64,000 nt of DNA from Xenoacremonium recifei (GCA_012184525.1 WOFQ01000001.1:558001-622000); one strand, 5' to 3'. Positions 1 through 12,431 are shown, counted from the stretch's first letter. Notes: generated from the sequence alone by a model not told the origin. Program-made: numbers and translations.

Positions 1-226
1 TGATACATTGTTCGGGCCATGTAACCCACCCAACTTCAAATAAAGCAGGCTAGAGACGCTCATAGGGTTCAATATCCGACTTTAGCTCTCCTGATTCAGT
101 TGTACTAGGTTCTTTCCATAAAGAAACAACAGTATGCCCAAGTTTAATTTTATATTTTGAACTATAGGAAATATGTAATTTGTCATTAATGAAAGTAGAG
201 ACTAATCTTAGTCTGGTTCTCCCCAT
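1..226. other. Window edge, no gene seen
   Basis: AT-rich sequence downstream of the minus-strand STAND gene. It probably holds that gene's 3' untranslated region. No open frame or RNA gene was recognised. Confidence 0.5.
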
Positions 227-3200
227 CTACTGTTGTCTAAGAACGGACCGAAAACGATTTGCCAATCGCGTAGGCATCGACGCGCCGTTTTTATCTTCCA
301 GGTATTCTCCAAGGACCCCGAAATATTCGGGATCTTTAACACCAAGTTCCATTATATCGTCCTTCAAGGCCCGAACCCCTTTTTTGGAGCCTATCTTCAA
401 CGAATCAAGGTCATCTAGTAGATATTTTACCATAGCCAGACGCTGTTCGATGGGCACTACTCTTTGCGTTAGGAATGGAGGTACGCCGACCACCATAAAA
501 AATCCAAATATAGCCTCTGGAAGCAGATTCCAACATATCGTCGAAGGCGACGGAAGTTTGACTTTTATGTAAGGCAAAATAGCGAATCGCGCGGCTAGCT
601 CGAGGAGGGCGGTGTCCTCGAATTTTGAGACTCCCCTGACCTTTTTTGTGATTATCCGCTTTGGTAATGAGACGAGCCACATATTCTGGAGCTCTGAACG
701 TATCTTTAGAAGTTCCATGATGCGAATGAGCTTTTCGGTGTTCTCCTCGACGTCGGCCACTTGGCTTGCGTGCCACAAAACATAGATAATTGAGTCTTCA
801 GGGTCTCTGAAGTAGCCAAGGTTTGTAGTGTCTTTCTGAAGTGATAAAATGAGAGTTTCGGCGTCCATAATACAAAGGTGAGGGTCAAATCGACCTTCAA
901 ATGCTCCACAGATAGAAATCCAGGTATCAGGGTTTGCAGCCCAGTCCCGTGCGGTTCGATGAATGAAGTCAACGAAGTAACCTACTTCACCGCCAACTTC
1001 CAGAATACCCCTCGTGCTTCCGGCCAGCCTTCTTTTCAATATTTGCTTTGCGGCCTGTATCTGGAGATCCGGCTCTTCAGAGAGCGAAATTAACTGATCT
1101 TGCGTCGATTTTGACTCAATAAGCCACATTGTGAGCCACGGCAATGGCTCGCCCGCAGCTCTGACGATCTGCAAGGAGAAAGAAGCATTGGACTTATTTT
1201 CAGAACGAATGCCATCCCATATAGTTTGATAGAGATCTCTAAGATCTGTAGGGATATCTTCTAGGATCTTTCGAGCCTCAGAGATTGAGTGACCGTCTTG
1301 GAGAAGACCCAGCAAGTGCGGAACAACAAGTGATATCCATAAGAAGACACCATTCGCCCTCCGCACTATTTCGTGGCACAGCTGGATTGTTGCATCTGGA
1401 AATATCTTTTCTTGCTCCTTTAGAGCTTTGCTATCCTTGAACTTCTGTTGAACAAATGTTGTCATGTCTCTCTTTGTAAGGAGATGAATCTCAAGCATGG
1501 GGCCGTCATTGTATTCGTCATTGAACTCATTCCAAGGGCGACTGGCGACACAAATCTTCGCTCCAACTTGACATCGATTTGATATTTCTCGAATTGCTGC
1601 GATGATGTCCATAGGAGGTACGTCAAACTCATCCAACCCGTCAATAAATAGGGCGAGCTTGAGGGTCTTCCCACATTCAGAGAGAAGCGCACCCCAAGCT
1701 TCATCAACTTCAAATAGCTCCCAAGAGGGCAAAAATGAAGTGCTTCTTAGAATCTGACACAGTGCCCATCGTCGGGGCACCAGGATCCTTGCTAGATCTG
1801 GACAGTCTTCTGGAACCTGGCATATGAGGGTTCTTTTGAGCCCTTGAAGCGACTTTTGTAGATCTCCGCCTGAGTGCCATGCGTAGTATCTCAAGACGAC
1901 TAAATGCAAAGATCCCAGTTGCTTGGATAGTGCATCCCAGACAAGCCTTTGCTCTGCCAGAAACTTCATCATTGTCGATTTCCCTGAACCAGGCTTGCCG
2001 GTGATCCAGTAAATACTGGTTGAGTCATTCTCCAGCCATCTAGGAAAACTCTCCCACGAAGGAGTCTCATCCTCTTTAAATGGGTCAGACTCAAGGACCC
2101 ATGAAAAGGTCTTGTCGAATGTTTTGACAATGGCTTGTTGACGGGCATCGATGACGTCGAACCAGATTCCAGCCCTTGCAGCATTTGCAACCAAGCTAGA
2201 ATCAATATTGGGCAGGATGGATGCACCAACTGTTGATGAGGCGCCTGTCGTACAGGCTTCCGGCTCCCAATCCTTACTCCAAATCGCCTTGACAAGCTCG
2301 GATCGAACGTCATCCATCGTATCAGTTGTGTTGCTAAGGGTTGCGATGATTTCGTTGCTTAAAGTTGTCAACGGTATAGACCTGCCAGTCCTGACTAGAG
2401 GTAGAAGAGCCTCTTGTAAGTCGGCAACGTCCAATGCCATTGGGACAAGACGGCTAGTTTCGACGCCTGTCCTGATATCTTGAATGTCGTCCATTGGAAA
2501 TTCGACAGGATCTCGAAGTTGCGTTGGTACCAGCTTGCTGGATGTCGACCCAGGTGATTGCGTTGTGAATGTCTCAACCCGCTTGAGCAATTCGGTTACA
2601 ACATCCAGCTGGCGGCTGAAATATAATTCCCATTCTTTCGTTTGCTTTGAGTTATCCCTACCGCAAACAGTTGGTTGAGCAATAGTAACCTGACACGAGA
2701 TGGGACATTTGTGTAGACAAAAGGAATTAAGATCCGACTTACCAGATGCATAGGATTACCGAGTCGAGGGCTTTTCGTCTCGCGGATTCAAGGCGTTCCA
2801 TAAGTCTTGCGATTTCAGCGTCGGTGACCGGACCCTGGGCCTCAGGCTGCTGACGCTTTGAGTTGCGAAACAGACGGTGGTGCCAACTATTGTCGACATT
2901 GGTCCCCTTCGCATCGTCCTCCAGCTGTTTAATGAGGCGGCCGATGACCTGTCCAAGATCATGAGAAATACCCGGACAGGTGGAAAGGGCCTGTAGCAAC
3001 TGCTCCTGTGCTGGAGTAGTAGGGGTTGTTGAACTCGTTGTCGCTGGAGGGTCTTGAATCCGAGAAACAAATTTCAACTCTTCTACGAGCTCTTCTAGCT
3101 CTTTCCGCCGTTTTTGGAGTTGGCCAGGACTGTTGTGCTCCTTTTCCTCCTGAAGCTCCTTGTACTTAGCCCAGCCCTTTTTGAGAAATTTAGATCCAAG

Positions 3201-3254
3201 TTCGCCGAATTGGAATACCGCCGCCGCGATCGCCAGGGCACTGAGCGGATCCAT
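227..3254 (-). CDS. NACHT-domain STAND protein (fungal NLR-like)
   Basis: Two exons, 3254-2743 and 2657-227, joined across an 85-bp GTAAGT...TAG intron, giving 980 residues. The N-terminus (MDPLSALAIAAAVFQFGELG) is the hydrophobic opening common in fungal STAND/NLR proteins and is followed by a charged, probably coiled-coil stretch. The NACHT NTPase sits in the middle: the P-loop GKPGSGKST lies near residue 390 and the Walker B motif ALFIDGLDEFD near 510. The last 350 residues resemble the helical arm and DUF7791-type tail of such proteins; no ankyrin, WD40 or TPR repeats are visible. Members of this class act in the cytosol as signal-dependent ATPase switches in non-self recognition and programmed cell death. 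The role here is inferred from family; the ligand is unknown. It is transcribed divergently from the LEU3-like regulator gene. Confidence 0.88.
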
Positions 3255-3982
3255 CCTCGTCAGTTGATGTTGGGCTCAGACTGCAAAGGTGAGAATGCCT
3301 TATCAAGATGAGTGAAGTGTCCAAGAAAGTGGGCTGATGCAGGCAGAAGTTCAGGAAGAAAATCAGGCAAAATATCAGGCAGCCATGCATGAGGCTGAGC
3401 GTCTACAGCGTCCTTGTGATTCGAGGATTTCGAGCAGTCGCCGAAATGGCCCCCAACCCCCAATTTCGGACGAAACCAATGTCTACTCGCCTATTATGGT
3501 ACCTTACGTAGCAATAAATGGTCTTGCATGGTCGTATCACGTATCAAAATAACTCCCACAGTTCCTATAGGATTTAAATGGTAGGCCATCTCGAATGATG
3601 AACATACAAGTAGTTATCCCCCTCCACAATCCAGCCGTAGCGACTGAGCGGCTTCTGGCAGAGACTTTTCATGGCTTTGCAGATGCACATATCTAGAAGC
3701 TCATCTCTAGTAGCTCATACTCAACCCAAAGTAATATTCGTCTCTGCAAATAACCGAACCATTTAAGAAAGGGTGATATGACAGGAACTGATGTCAAGTT
3801 CCAATAACATCCAGCTCAGCTTACATAATTTTTACCCCGCGGTAAATTTTTAGGGAGTCGCCTGAATCCACTGAGCTCGGTATTTACGACTTACAATTGC
3901 GTCGCATCTCGCACAGCGCTTTCTCTGGCTTCCGCTTTCTCCGACTTTGAACCAAAACAAACAATTCCCTGCATAGGACCCA
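3255..3982. promoter_or_regulatory. Divergent intergenic region, STAND gene / LEU3-like regulator
   Basis: A 728-bp region between two divergently transcribed genes that must hold both promoters. The short open frames in it look like chance. A CCGCGGTAAATTTTTAGGG stretch lies near 3837-3855. No convincing regulator site was assigned. Confidence 0.5.
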
Positions 3983-6033
3983 ATGGTGAGTACTAGAAAG
4001 GCACGGCCAGTACACTCCTGTACTGAGTGTAAACAGGTAAAGGTACGGTATGGTGTAAAGGCCCTGTCCCCCTAATCTATCCTCTGGGGCTCTGATCCCG
4101 TTCGAAAGGTTAACGATAGACTGAAAGCTTCGTTGCGATGCTAGACAGACCTTTCCTGGTCCCTGCACACGATGCTCGAGCAGGCATGTCGAATGTATGG
4201 TTGATCCTGCATTCCGTCGCACACCTGCGCGGCAGCGATTGCATGAAATGAGTCAGGAGTTGATGCACCTGCGACGATCTGTCAAAGGTGTATCTTCAAG
4301 CAAATTTCCTGCTCAATCACAGGACGACGAGGCGAACATTACCGACGAGCGATGCAGTTCACTTAACGATCCGACCCCTCAAGAAATGGAAGAAGCTCTT
4401 TTGGATTGCCCGGATCTACAGATTGGTAGATGCCATTTTACTAAAGATGAACTGAAATGCATCTTTGCAACGTCAGTATCAGACAACCACCTTTCAAGTC
4501 TTTGCGCAGCTGGTTGACCATCCCCGCAGATTTGTTTCCTACTACCACGTTCACCTGCCCATCATGGCCCTTCCAATCAATCCAAAGATGCTGCACGTTT
4601 CTAGTCCGTTCTTGTTCTGGACAATTGTCACCGTAGTAGTCCAGAGAGCTTCGGGAGTGTACGGTGATCGTGGCACAGCCTTGACCGCGGTGTATAGATC
4701 CCTTCTGGAAAAGGCAATCCTGTCAACACCTTTGACTCTATCCACTATTCAGGCTTTGCTTCTTGTTTGTGCTTGGCCTTTCAGCGTGGAATACCAAGCC
4801 AGAGATCAGACTTGGACATTGGTCGGAATCGCCACTAACGCGGCATTATACTCCGGACTGCACAAGCCGTCGCATCCACAATCTCTCCGCTCCGTGGGAG
4901 TCTTTGTCAGTAGTCGCTCGAAAGCTACGATTTGGCTGGCTTGTTTCTATCTATCAACCAAGTAATGTTGTTTGCCTAGGAGATGGTGGTTACAGAAGCT
5001 AACGTTATGCAGCATCAGCCAAGCTGTTGGTTTAGTACCATTCCTCCGTTCGCCTGAAGAGCTTGCGGTCATCTGTCAGATGTGTAAAGACGAATCAGTG
5101 CCACGGCAACTCGCAGCTCTTGCAGAAATTCACGCATGCGCCGCTAAATATACGAGCTTGGTGTCCGAAGCAGGGGAGCTTCACTTAGCCATTCTGCTTG
5201 AACGTACCTTCAAGCAGGAGCTCGACCTCACGAAGAGCCGGTACGCCACACACTGGACTTCAGCCGTCGAGATCGTGTTCCTGGATGTGAAACTGCATCT
5301 CATCGCGACGCTAGCTGTGAGCCAGAGTCGGCAACGTCGGGACACAAACGAAGGATCATCGAACTTGTCGAAAGAGCCGTCATTTCTCGCGGTTCTGTCC
5401 GATGGTCTCATTGCGGCGACTGGACTGGTTCGAACTCTTTGCCTCGGCATGGATCAATCTCGCCATTTGGATCCACTGCAGAAGTTTGCAATGTCAACTG
5501 ATGACCTCTACATGCGAGGCCTTCCGAAAGTCTACTTTCGGGCATTAGCATTTGCCGCATTCTATCTCCTTCGATACCACATTTATGGAGATAAGTCAAC
5601 TGCCGAGGAACATGCAAAGATTGCTCTCGATTATTTGCGACAGCATTCAACACGACCGAATGATGAACCTTACCGAGCGGCCGCCGTCATTGAAGTCTTG
5701 ATGAGATACTCCGACGCGGTTCCCAACGCCTCCCTCCGCTCTACTCAGATCAAAGATCGCTTAGGAGCGTCTCTATATTTTGAAGCTCTGAGCCACGCAG
5801 GTGAACTTCGTTCTCGACCGACAAGGCTTGCTAGTGACCGCGACCAACCCCAACAAGAACTGGGCGTGGCCGTCGAACGGGATATCGAGCCTGCAGAGGA
5901 GGGTCCCAGTACTGAAAACGTTGATCAGGATTTTCTCGCGAATCTCCCAGAAGACTGGTGGGAAAATCTTGACTTTGACACGCTGGAATTGTCAGGGGAA
6001 CTGTTTGCAGGGACCGCGGCTTTCACCTCCTAA
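3983..6033 (+). CDS. Zn2Cys6 transcription factor, LEU3/PrtT-like
   Basis: Four exons: 3983-4042, 4128-4471, 4530-4961 and 5013-6033; introns of 85, 58 and 51 bp; 618 residues. The binuclear zinc cluster begins at residue 13: CTEC, six residues, C, then PCTRC and a final C. The first intron splits the cluster and only the GTACGG donor at 4043 restores the canonical CX2CX6C spacing. The sequence after the cluster (FRRT, basic, then a heptad-like helix) resembles LEU3. The middle region (SPFLFWTIVTVV, then ALLLVCAWP) matches the fungal-specific regulatory domain of the LEU3/PrtT group. The C-terminus is acidic with a DWWENLDFDTLEL stretch that could be an activation domain. It ends 100 bp from the converging AtuA-like gene, so it may regulate that gene and the permease; this is inference. 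Confidence 0.85.
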
Positions 6034-6133
6034 AACAGACAGGCCCATAAGGGAAATGTACAGAAGAGATAGGATTTACAATAGTATTTACACTGTATTC
6101 TCAGTAATGTATTGATCTATTCTCCTCTGTAAG

Positions 6134-8236
6134 TTAAGATGATTCTTTGTCAATTATCACTCGCAGTTTCGCGAATAAGTCTTCAGGGATCTCCAACTGC
6201 AGCAGCGGAATGTACATTTGCGAGCCGTGCACGTCATCCTCCATAAATCCCCCGGCCGCCATTTTAATTCCGCCTCTGAGGCGCGGAATAGTTGCTTTAT
6301 AAGCTTGTGCCTGGTCAAAGAAGCCTGACCAGACAACATCCTCTGGCGGTATCGCGTACAATCTTGATACGGTCTCGGTGTTGAGGATATCGGCATCTTT
6401 GATAGCGCGGTAGACAGCCGCCGAAGAAAACATGATGTCAAAGGTGATTTCATATGGACCAGAGTTCTTTGAGCGAATCACTTGGGCAACGTCGCCGAGG
6501 ACGGAGCCCGGAGTCAAACTGGGCTTCAAGGCTTTGTGCCCGTTGGTCTGTAGTTTCTTGCTCTTCTTCTCACCATCTGCCTCGGAGTCTCCGTTGCGAA
6601 TTTCCGTGTCCTTAAGCGCCGTGTTCTTTGAAAGATCAATTGTGACGGTTTCAAACTTGAAGAGGGGCGCATTAGTTCCACCGCGTTCCTCACCAGTCTC
6701 CAGATTCATCAGATGATAGACACAAAATTCGGCACAAGGTCCCAATGGGACAGTGTACAATCCACCAACTCCGTGGGCGAGGTTTCCGCTCGTTGCCTTC
6801 TGGTTCTCGTATGGGCCATGAATAGTGGCTACTTTGGCTGTTGCTACTAAGCTGGTGGCAAGTTCCTGGGTAGAAGCCAAGGCCTCTCCAATTATGCATA
6901 TTTCCGGTCGGTCATTATCGGATTTCTTGCCGTAAATATGCCACTCGAGCTCCCATTTCTCCGTGATGGTTTCATGTTCTCGGGCGACGAAGGTGCGGAC
7001 CTGATCAAGGAATGAATCGATCTGGCCGATCAAGATAGCTGTAGCGAAGTAATTAGATTGGAAAACAGGATACGTAAGACTGGTTTCTGGAACGACTTAC
7101 GGTCCCTTATGGCGCCCACATACATGGCTCTATACCCGCTAGCCTTTGCTCCTTCAAGCTTGACTTGGTAGACTCCCACCTCCGGGTCAGAGACTGACCA
7201 GTGGAAAGTGCCACCGCTGATATGGACAGTCCGCTGATCTTCAAGTTGTTTGTACTCAGCTTTGGTGAGATCGAGATACCCTCCTGGCCCATAGAGCTTG
7301 TCTGGTCGACTCTTTTCGTAGAGCGTGTGGGCTGCCACAGAAAGCGCAGTGCATTTGGCTGTTGAAGCCATGGGACAGATGTCGAATGTTCCGTCCAGGT
7401 ACACAGTAGACAAGGCACCACCTCCTTTTGGGATCGCGCAGAGCCCAGCACACTCGAGGATTTTGCCCATATGAGTAAAGCCGCCATAGAGATGCTCCAT
7501 GTTCTTCGCTCGCTCGCTGTTGACTTTCTGGTAGCAATGGCTGGCATACGCTACAAACGGCGCCGGATCATATGCCCTACCACCAACAAGAACATCGAGA
7601 TCAGGGTGTTCGTTCAGGGCGTCGAGGAACGGCTCTGGTCCCATTTGAGCAACAATGACCGGGCATGCGTCGATGTCAGCCTCGGTGAGCTCTGGAACCA
7701 ACTTTCCGCATCCGCCAATCGCCTGGTCATGTAGGCGTCGCTTTATTATGTCTTTCGGGATGTCGGAAAGGATAGTCACTATTTTGAGGTCTTTTTGTCT
7801 ATGCCGAAAGGAATAATCAGTATGGGGAAGAGACTGCAACGGCCTTTGGGGACGTATTTGCTCACCTTGGGCCTATCTCAGCAGCCAAATCTTTCATCAC
7901 CTGGGTCAGCTCCTTGGTGTTATGATCTGTGCCACTGCCACCAGCAGAGCTGAAAATCAACGGTACTTCGTAGCGATACGAGAGAGCCAACAGCTTCTGC
8001 AAGTCTCGTACGTAGGAGCCTTTTGGTACTGTCATTCCCCCAAGGGCAAGTTTCTGCGGTCCGCTGTCCGTCGAGCCGGAATCTAAAATGATAGCGGTCG
8101 GGATGCTAGTTGCCGTGAAATGCTTCAACGCAGCATCCGTTTGCACTGCATCAATGCCGTATCCCAACATCCCGACAGGGCTCACAATGTGGCAAAGAGG
8201 GGATTTGGATTCTTTTGGGGGCGTCATCATTGGCAT
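6134..8236 (-). CDS. DUF1446 (AtuA-like) protein fused to DUF4387
   Basis: Three exons: 8236-7866, 7798-7101 and 7038-6134; introns of 67 and 62 bp; 657 residues. The start is placed at the ATG of MPMMTPPKESK (8236). An in-frame open extension reaches 8326 but looks like leader. The first ~470 residues match the DUF1446 family, whose bacterial relative AtuA belongs to acyclic terpene utilisation operons. Typical stretches are SSAGGSGTD, a conserved VGGRAYDPAPF and GGGALSTVYLDGTFD. From about residue 540 the tail (GPYEITFDIMF, later VVWSGFFDQAQAYK) matches DUF4387. In bacteria these two domains are, to my knowledge, usually separate neighbouring genes. A catabolic role on a carboxylic or branched substrate is likely but the reaction is not known. 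No targeting signal is evident. Confidence 0.82.
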
Positions 8237-8820
8237 GGTTGGATGTCTGTGGGTAAAACGAAGAGGAAACTTGATAGATGATGGGTGTGAATGAGCTGTG
8301 ATTTTAATAAGGAAAGTCGTCGTCAAGGCTTTCTTGATGTTTCACATGCCCCGATATAACATAGTGAATGATAGGAAGCGCTTTTCGGAGCAAGTCAACA
8401 ATGTACACCTGCTCAGTTCCGAAGCGAGGTTCGCGTTGGATCCTCGGTCAAGCCAAAGGCGAACTTCGCTCGAAGCTTCGCACGAAACTCATTTTAAAGA
8501 GCGATTTTCGCTCGGAGAGCAACGCGTGCGCCAATCAGAGAATAAACTCAATTATGCTTAGCCTAAACCGTACCAGAGAGTTCCTAGCGTTTCATTTACA
8601 CCAATAGTGACCCCGTGACAAAGAGCGAGTTTCGCACAATGTCTCATTATGTCCATAGGAGGCGTTTACCCCAGAACCCCGCAAGATCGGAACCTGGGGA
8701 AGCGTGCCGTTGGTTCTGTGCCTATAAGTAGTTGGGGGAACAATTGAGTTCTTATGTTTGCTTTGATCAACTTCTCGACCCTGTGAGCTCGGATTGAAAG
8801 CCTTTACAATCCAGAGAACA
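8237..8820. promoter_or_regulatory. Shared promoter with AGCGA/TCGC repeats
   Basis: A 584-bp divergent promoter between the AtuA-like gene and the MFS permease. It is unusually rich in AGCGA / TTCGC words. A 16-bp element AAAGAGCGATTTTCGC at 8496-8511 recurs with one change at 8620-8635 in the same orientation. Within the first copy, GAGCGA and TCGCTC form a small palindrome. Further GCGAGGTTCGCG and GCGAACTTCGC palindromes lie at about 8424-8468. A CCAAT box occurs at about 8531. These are candidate operator sites for a gene-specific regulator. Confidence 0.5.
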
Positions 8821-10449
8821 ATGGCGATCAGCGACGATGTCAAGGTCGGGACCGGCACAGAGGCCGTCTCGGTCCACCTCGAGTCCAGTTTCTCTAAGAA
8901 GCTCGACGAAGAGAATTGTTTTTATGGCGTCCAGATGTCTCCAGAAGAATTCACTGTTGCTCGCAAAGCGGAAAGGAAGCTCTTGTGGAAGCTTGACCTC
9001 ATAATATTACCTATACTATCCTCAGTATACTTTCTTGGACAAATGGTAGGTGCCCAAACTCAAGTGGCAGCGCAATAAGCCAACGACTAACGGCTATCAA
9101 TAAGGGACGTGCCGACCTAGGGAACGCTCAAACTGCGGGAATGGGGAAAGCCCTTTCTCTTACTTCTAAGCAGTATTCGAATGTGGCGAGCCTTTTTCTC
9201 GTGGGCTATATCATATTCCAATTGCCAGGCACTCTTCTCGTGCGGAAGATTGGTCCCCCAATCCAGGTATGTCAGCCCATGATTTTATCCCACGGAAAAG
9301 ACTGACCAGTATTAGTTCGGCTTCGCAATGATGCTCTGGGGCTTGGCCACTACACTGACAATCTTCGTAAAGAATTATGGAGATTTGTTGGCCACTCGCA
9401 TCTTCGTGGGTAGCTTCGAGGCGTTCATCCAGGGTGCCGCCTTTTACCTATCGTTCTGGTATACTTACTCGGAGCTTGCCACTAGATCTGGCGTCTTCTA
9501 CTCTACGGCTGCTCTGGCAGGGTCTTTCAATGGATTGCTTGCGTACGCGGTAGAAAAGAATCTTGACGGCCATCACAATTGGGAATCATGGCGTTGGATC
9601 TTCTTCATTGAAGGCATTGTACCCATTGGCTGGGCTTTTGTCGTCATTTTTGCACTACCCAAGACTCCGGAGACAGCTCCCAGCCTGCTATTCACGGATC
9701 AAGAGAAGGAGATCCTCGTTGCCCGGTCCCGCAATGCGAAGAACACTGGTCACTCGAAAATCCACTACAAACTGATCTTTGGCTTGCTGTTAGATCCATT
9801 GTTCTGGATGCTCGCCATAGTGAATATGGGCCAGCACTTCTGCGTCGGGACGCTCCCGAACTTCCTACCCAGCATCCTGGAAGGGTTTGGCTGGTCATCG
9901 ATCAAGTCTCAGCTAATGTCGGTCATTGTCTACGCGAGTGCTTTGGTGGGCATCAACTTTTGGTCCTACTTATCAGATCGGCTGGCAAAGCGCGGCATCA
10001 TTATCTGTATCAACTCAGCTCTTGCCGCAGCAGGATATGCTGTGCTGCTCGGCCTGTCGAATCCCGCTGGCCGGCTGGTGGCCATCTGTGTGGTTGCTGC
10101 GTCCGTGTATCCAAACGTGGTTATTGTCTTGACCTGGTCATCTGTCAACAATCCTGGATATACCTCCCGAGCAGCAGCGCTCGCCTTGATCAACATGTTT
10201 TCGCAGTGCATAGCTATCAGTGGGAATCAAGCATACAATGATCCCCCGCTATATCGCAAGGGGAATGGAGCAGCGATGGGAATACTTGCCATCACAAGTC
10301 TGACCTCTGTTTTTCTGATATTCTCATATCGGCACCTAAATGCGAAAAAGGTCAGGGAATCGGATTCTGCCGAGGCGGAGAATATTAGGCAAAGGTTCAC
10401 CGTTGACGAAATCAGTCACCGACATCCAGATGTTATATTCCAGCTCTGA
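8821..10449 (+). CDS. MFS permease, anion:cation symporter (DAL5/TNA1-like) family
   Basis: Three exons, 8821-9045, 9105-9266 and 9316-10449, with 59- and 49-bp introns; 506 residues. After a ~60-residue cytosolic N-terminus come about twelve hydrophobic segments. The stretch GNAQTAGMGK after TM1 and the SWRWIFFIEG motif are characteristic of the fungal anion:cation symporter family, which moves organic anions such as allantoate, nicotinate, tartrate or pantothenate with protons across the plasma membrane. The substrate cannot be told from sequence. It shares a promoter with the AtuA-like gene and probably supplies that enzyme's substrate. Confidence 0.88.
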
Positions 10450-11603
10450 GACCCGTACGCCAGAACTATAGCATGGATAGGATGGTCTATGTATGGAGAA
10501 ATGCATATAATAACAACGCCTCCTAGCCTTTATCTAATGATGCATTCTCAAAACTTTCTTTCAAGACGGTCTGCAGAGAGACAAATGAATACTGGGTCTT
10601 CCTCCCACTGCGATACGAGTCTAGCGCCCTTCAAAAGTGTGTGAAATGTGTTGCAACTCGCCCGTCTAGAGGTCTATTGGACACCAATAAACAGAGCATA
10701 CACACAGCGGCGAAAAAAGACGGCCAGGACCCTTCCTGGTTCTGAAAGCGCCTCGAGCTAGAGAACCCGGTACGGTACAGACCGAGCGTAATCTAAGCGC
10801 CGTGGCCGCACGGGACGGGCCTCGAACTAGTTTATTGATGGAGGAACCTCAAACTTGGGGATTCTCAAACCGCTTTGCGCAGGCAGCTCGTAAAGCATTC
10901 ATTACCCCGGGTATTCGCAGGCCACTTTGAGTAAAGCATGACGGCAAACGCCGCCACTAATGGTACTAGCTCACGATCGCGAACGCAATAGTCGCTGTGA
11001 TATTGGGCGGGCTTGCATTAGACAAAACTCCAACTACCACATTGGGACTCTCGCCTCCTCCTCTTGAACTATTTGGGCAGCTTTGTCTCGCTTTCGGTAC
11101 CACGTGCATCTCATGAATCCAGTTCAGCTCTTTAGGAGACCTGTTCTTCTTACTTGCTAAAATCAGGCTGGGTGGAGTTTGCCGCCGTTCTAGAGTCGAT
11201 CATCTTCTTAGTGGGCTCAGCTAGCTACAAGCTCTCAGCCAACTCGCTCACCCCGATCCCCTTGCAAGACGAACATAGATGATCCAGAGAGACCTCCATC
11301 CTTGTATGAACGGGCACCTGATGCACCGGAACAATAGCTACTCAATAGTCTACCTTCAAGTGGATTCATCTATTCCAGTTTCTACAATTTTAGCCATCTT
11401 GGGCTCATGTGTTATCGTCACGCGCGTCCTAGGATTCAGCTTTCGCCAAGCGAAGGTCGGCCGAGACATAGGCGCTGTAGCCTTAGTGAGATAGCATCAT
11501 GAGGAGACTGATATAAGATGGCCCTCGCATTCTAACCTATGCTCGGCAATTCACCAGATTTCTTCCTCGATATTCTCTATATTCTCCTCTGATCTAGTTC
11601 AAA
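10450..11603. other. Intergenic, no gene recognised
   Basis: About 1.15 kb. Only short open frames without family resemblance or coding character. No tRNA, long repeat or transposon end was seen. The 3' part should carry the promoter of the small gene at 11604. Confidence 0.5.
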
Positions 11604-12431
11604 ATGGGAGCTGCCGCGAGTATCGTTTCCAACGATGAGAAGGAGGCTAAGGCGAAGGAGCAGCTTGAGCTCATGATGAAGCTTGCAGATGCTCGCTTGG
11701 ATACATTTGAAGCAGAGCTCAGGACCCAATTCCTGGACCATGAGTCTGCTATGAAGACAAGTGTGCCCGGCAAGAGAGCCCTTCGATTTGAGCGCCATGT
11801 CTCAGTTGACAGCGAGACAACGGTACGCCTTTCTCAGAGCGATCGCGGAAGGAGGGGTTTAAAGCTAACTAGATGATATAGCCAGGTAAAGGGGTTGATG
11901 ATGCTGTCGATGCGTTCTTCGGTGTCGGAGATACCGGCGTCAAGGGTGTCCTCGACGGCTTCAAGAGCGTCGTCAAAGTTGGCCTTCAGGCAATCCTTGG
12001 AGACACCTCCGCTGGCGAGAGCTATGATAAGAAGTTTTTCGTCTGTGTGAAGCAGTAAGTTCACCATGTTCAACCATAAGAGTCGAATTCGCTGACACTA
12101 TTTGAGCAACGCCATCATCCGAGTTGACATGTATACCTACAAGTACAACTTCGCATCGGAGGGAGTCGTGTCGACGCATAAGAACATCTTGGCTTACATC
12201 CTCTGCATCTCTGTTGTCGATCATCGAGATGTCACTGTGGATGAGTTGATCTACCTCGCCTCCGAATTTGCTGGTGATGGAAATGTCGGACCCGACAGTG
12301 GCTTCCAAACGTACTTGGAGATGATCATGAAGACGTGGAACGCACTCAAAGCTGTCGATCCACTACCTACAGTCAACCGACAACCAATTGACTACCCTTC
12401 GTTAGCAATTAGAACTCAGGCCCCAGCATAG
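11604..12431 (+). CDS. Orphan protein with N-myristoylation signal
   Basis: Three exons, 11604-11822, 11882-12054 and 12107-12431, with 59- and 52-bp introns; 238 residues. I do not recognise the family. It starts MGAAASIV: Gly2 plus Ser6 fits the N-myristoyltransferase consensus, so membrane anchoring is likely. A charged helical stretch follows at about 10-50. After it come a Gly/Val-rich region (VDAFFGVGDTGVKGVLDGF), which could be an amphipathic helix, and a more compact, mixed C-terminal part (VDMYTYKYNF, HKNILAYILCISVVDH). Splice sites are canonical (GTACGC, GTAAGT) and all junctions keep frame, so the gene appears intact. A role in membrane-associated signalling or self-recognition is only a guess. 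Confidence 0.72.

Noticed and set aside
411..776. 121-codon minus-strand frame at the end of the STAND gene
   Set aside because: It lies in another frame of the same strand inside the long STAND exon and is a shadow.
4426..4498. Alternative intron in the LEU3-like gene
   Set aside because: It keeps frame but would remove the conserved FTKDELKCIF segment. The 4472-4529 intron preserves it and gives a better protein.
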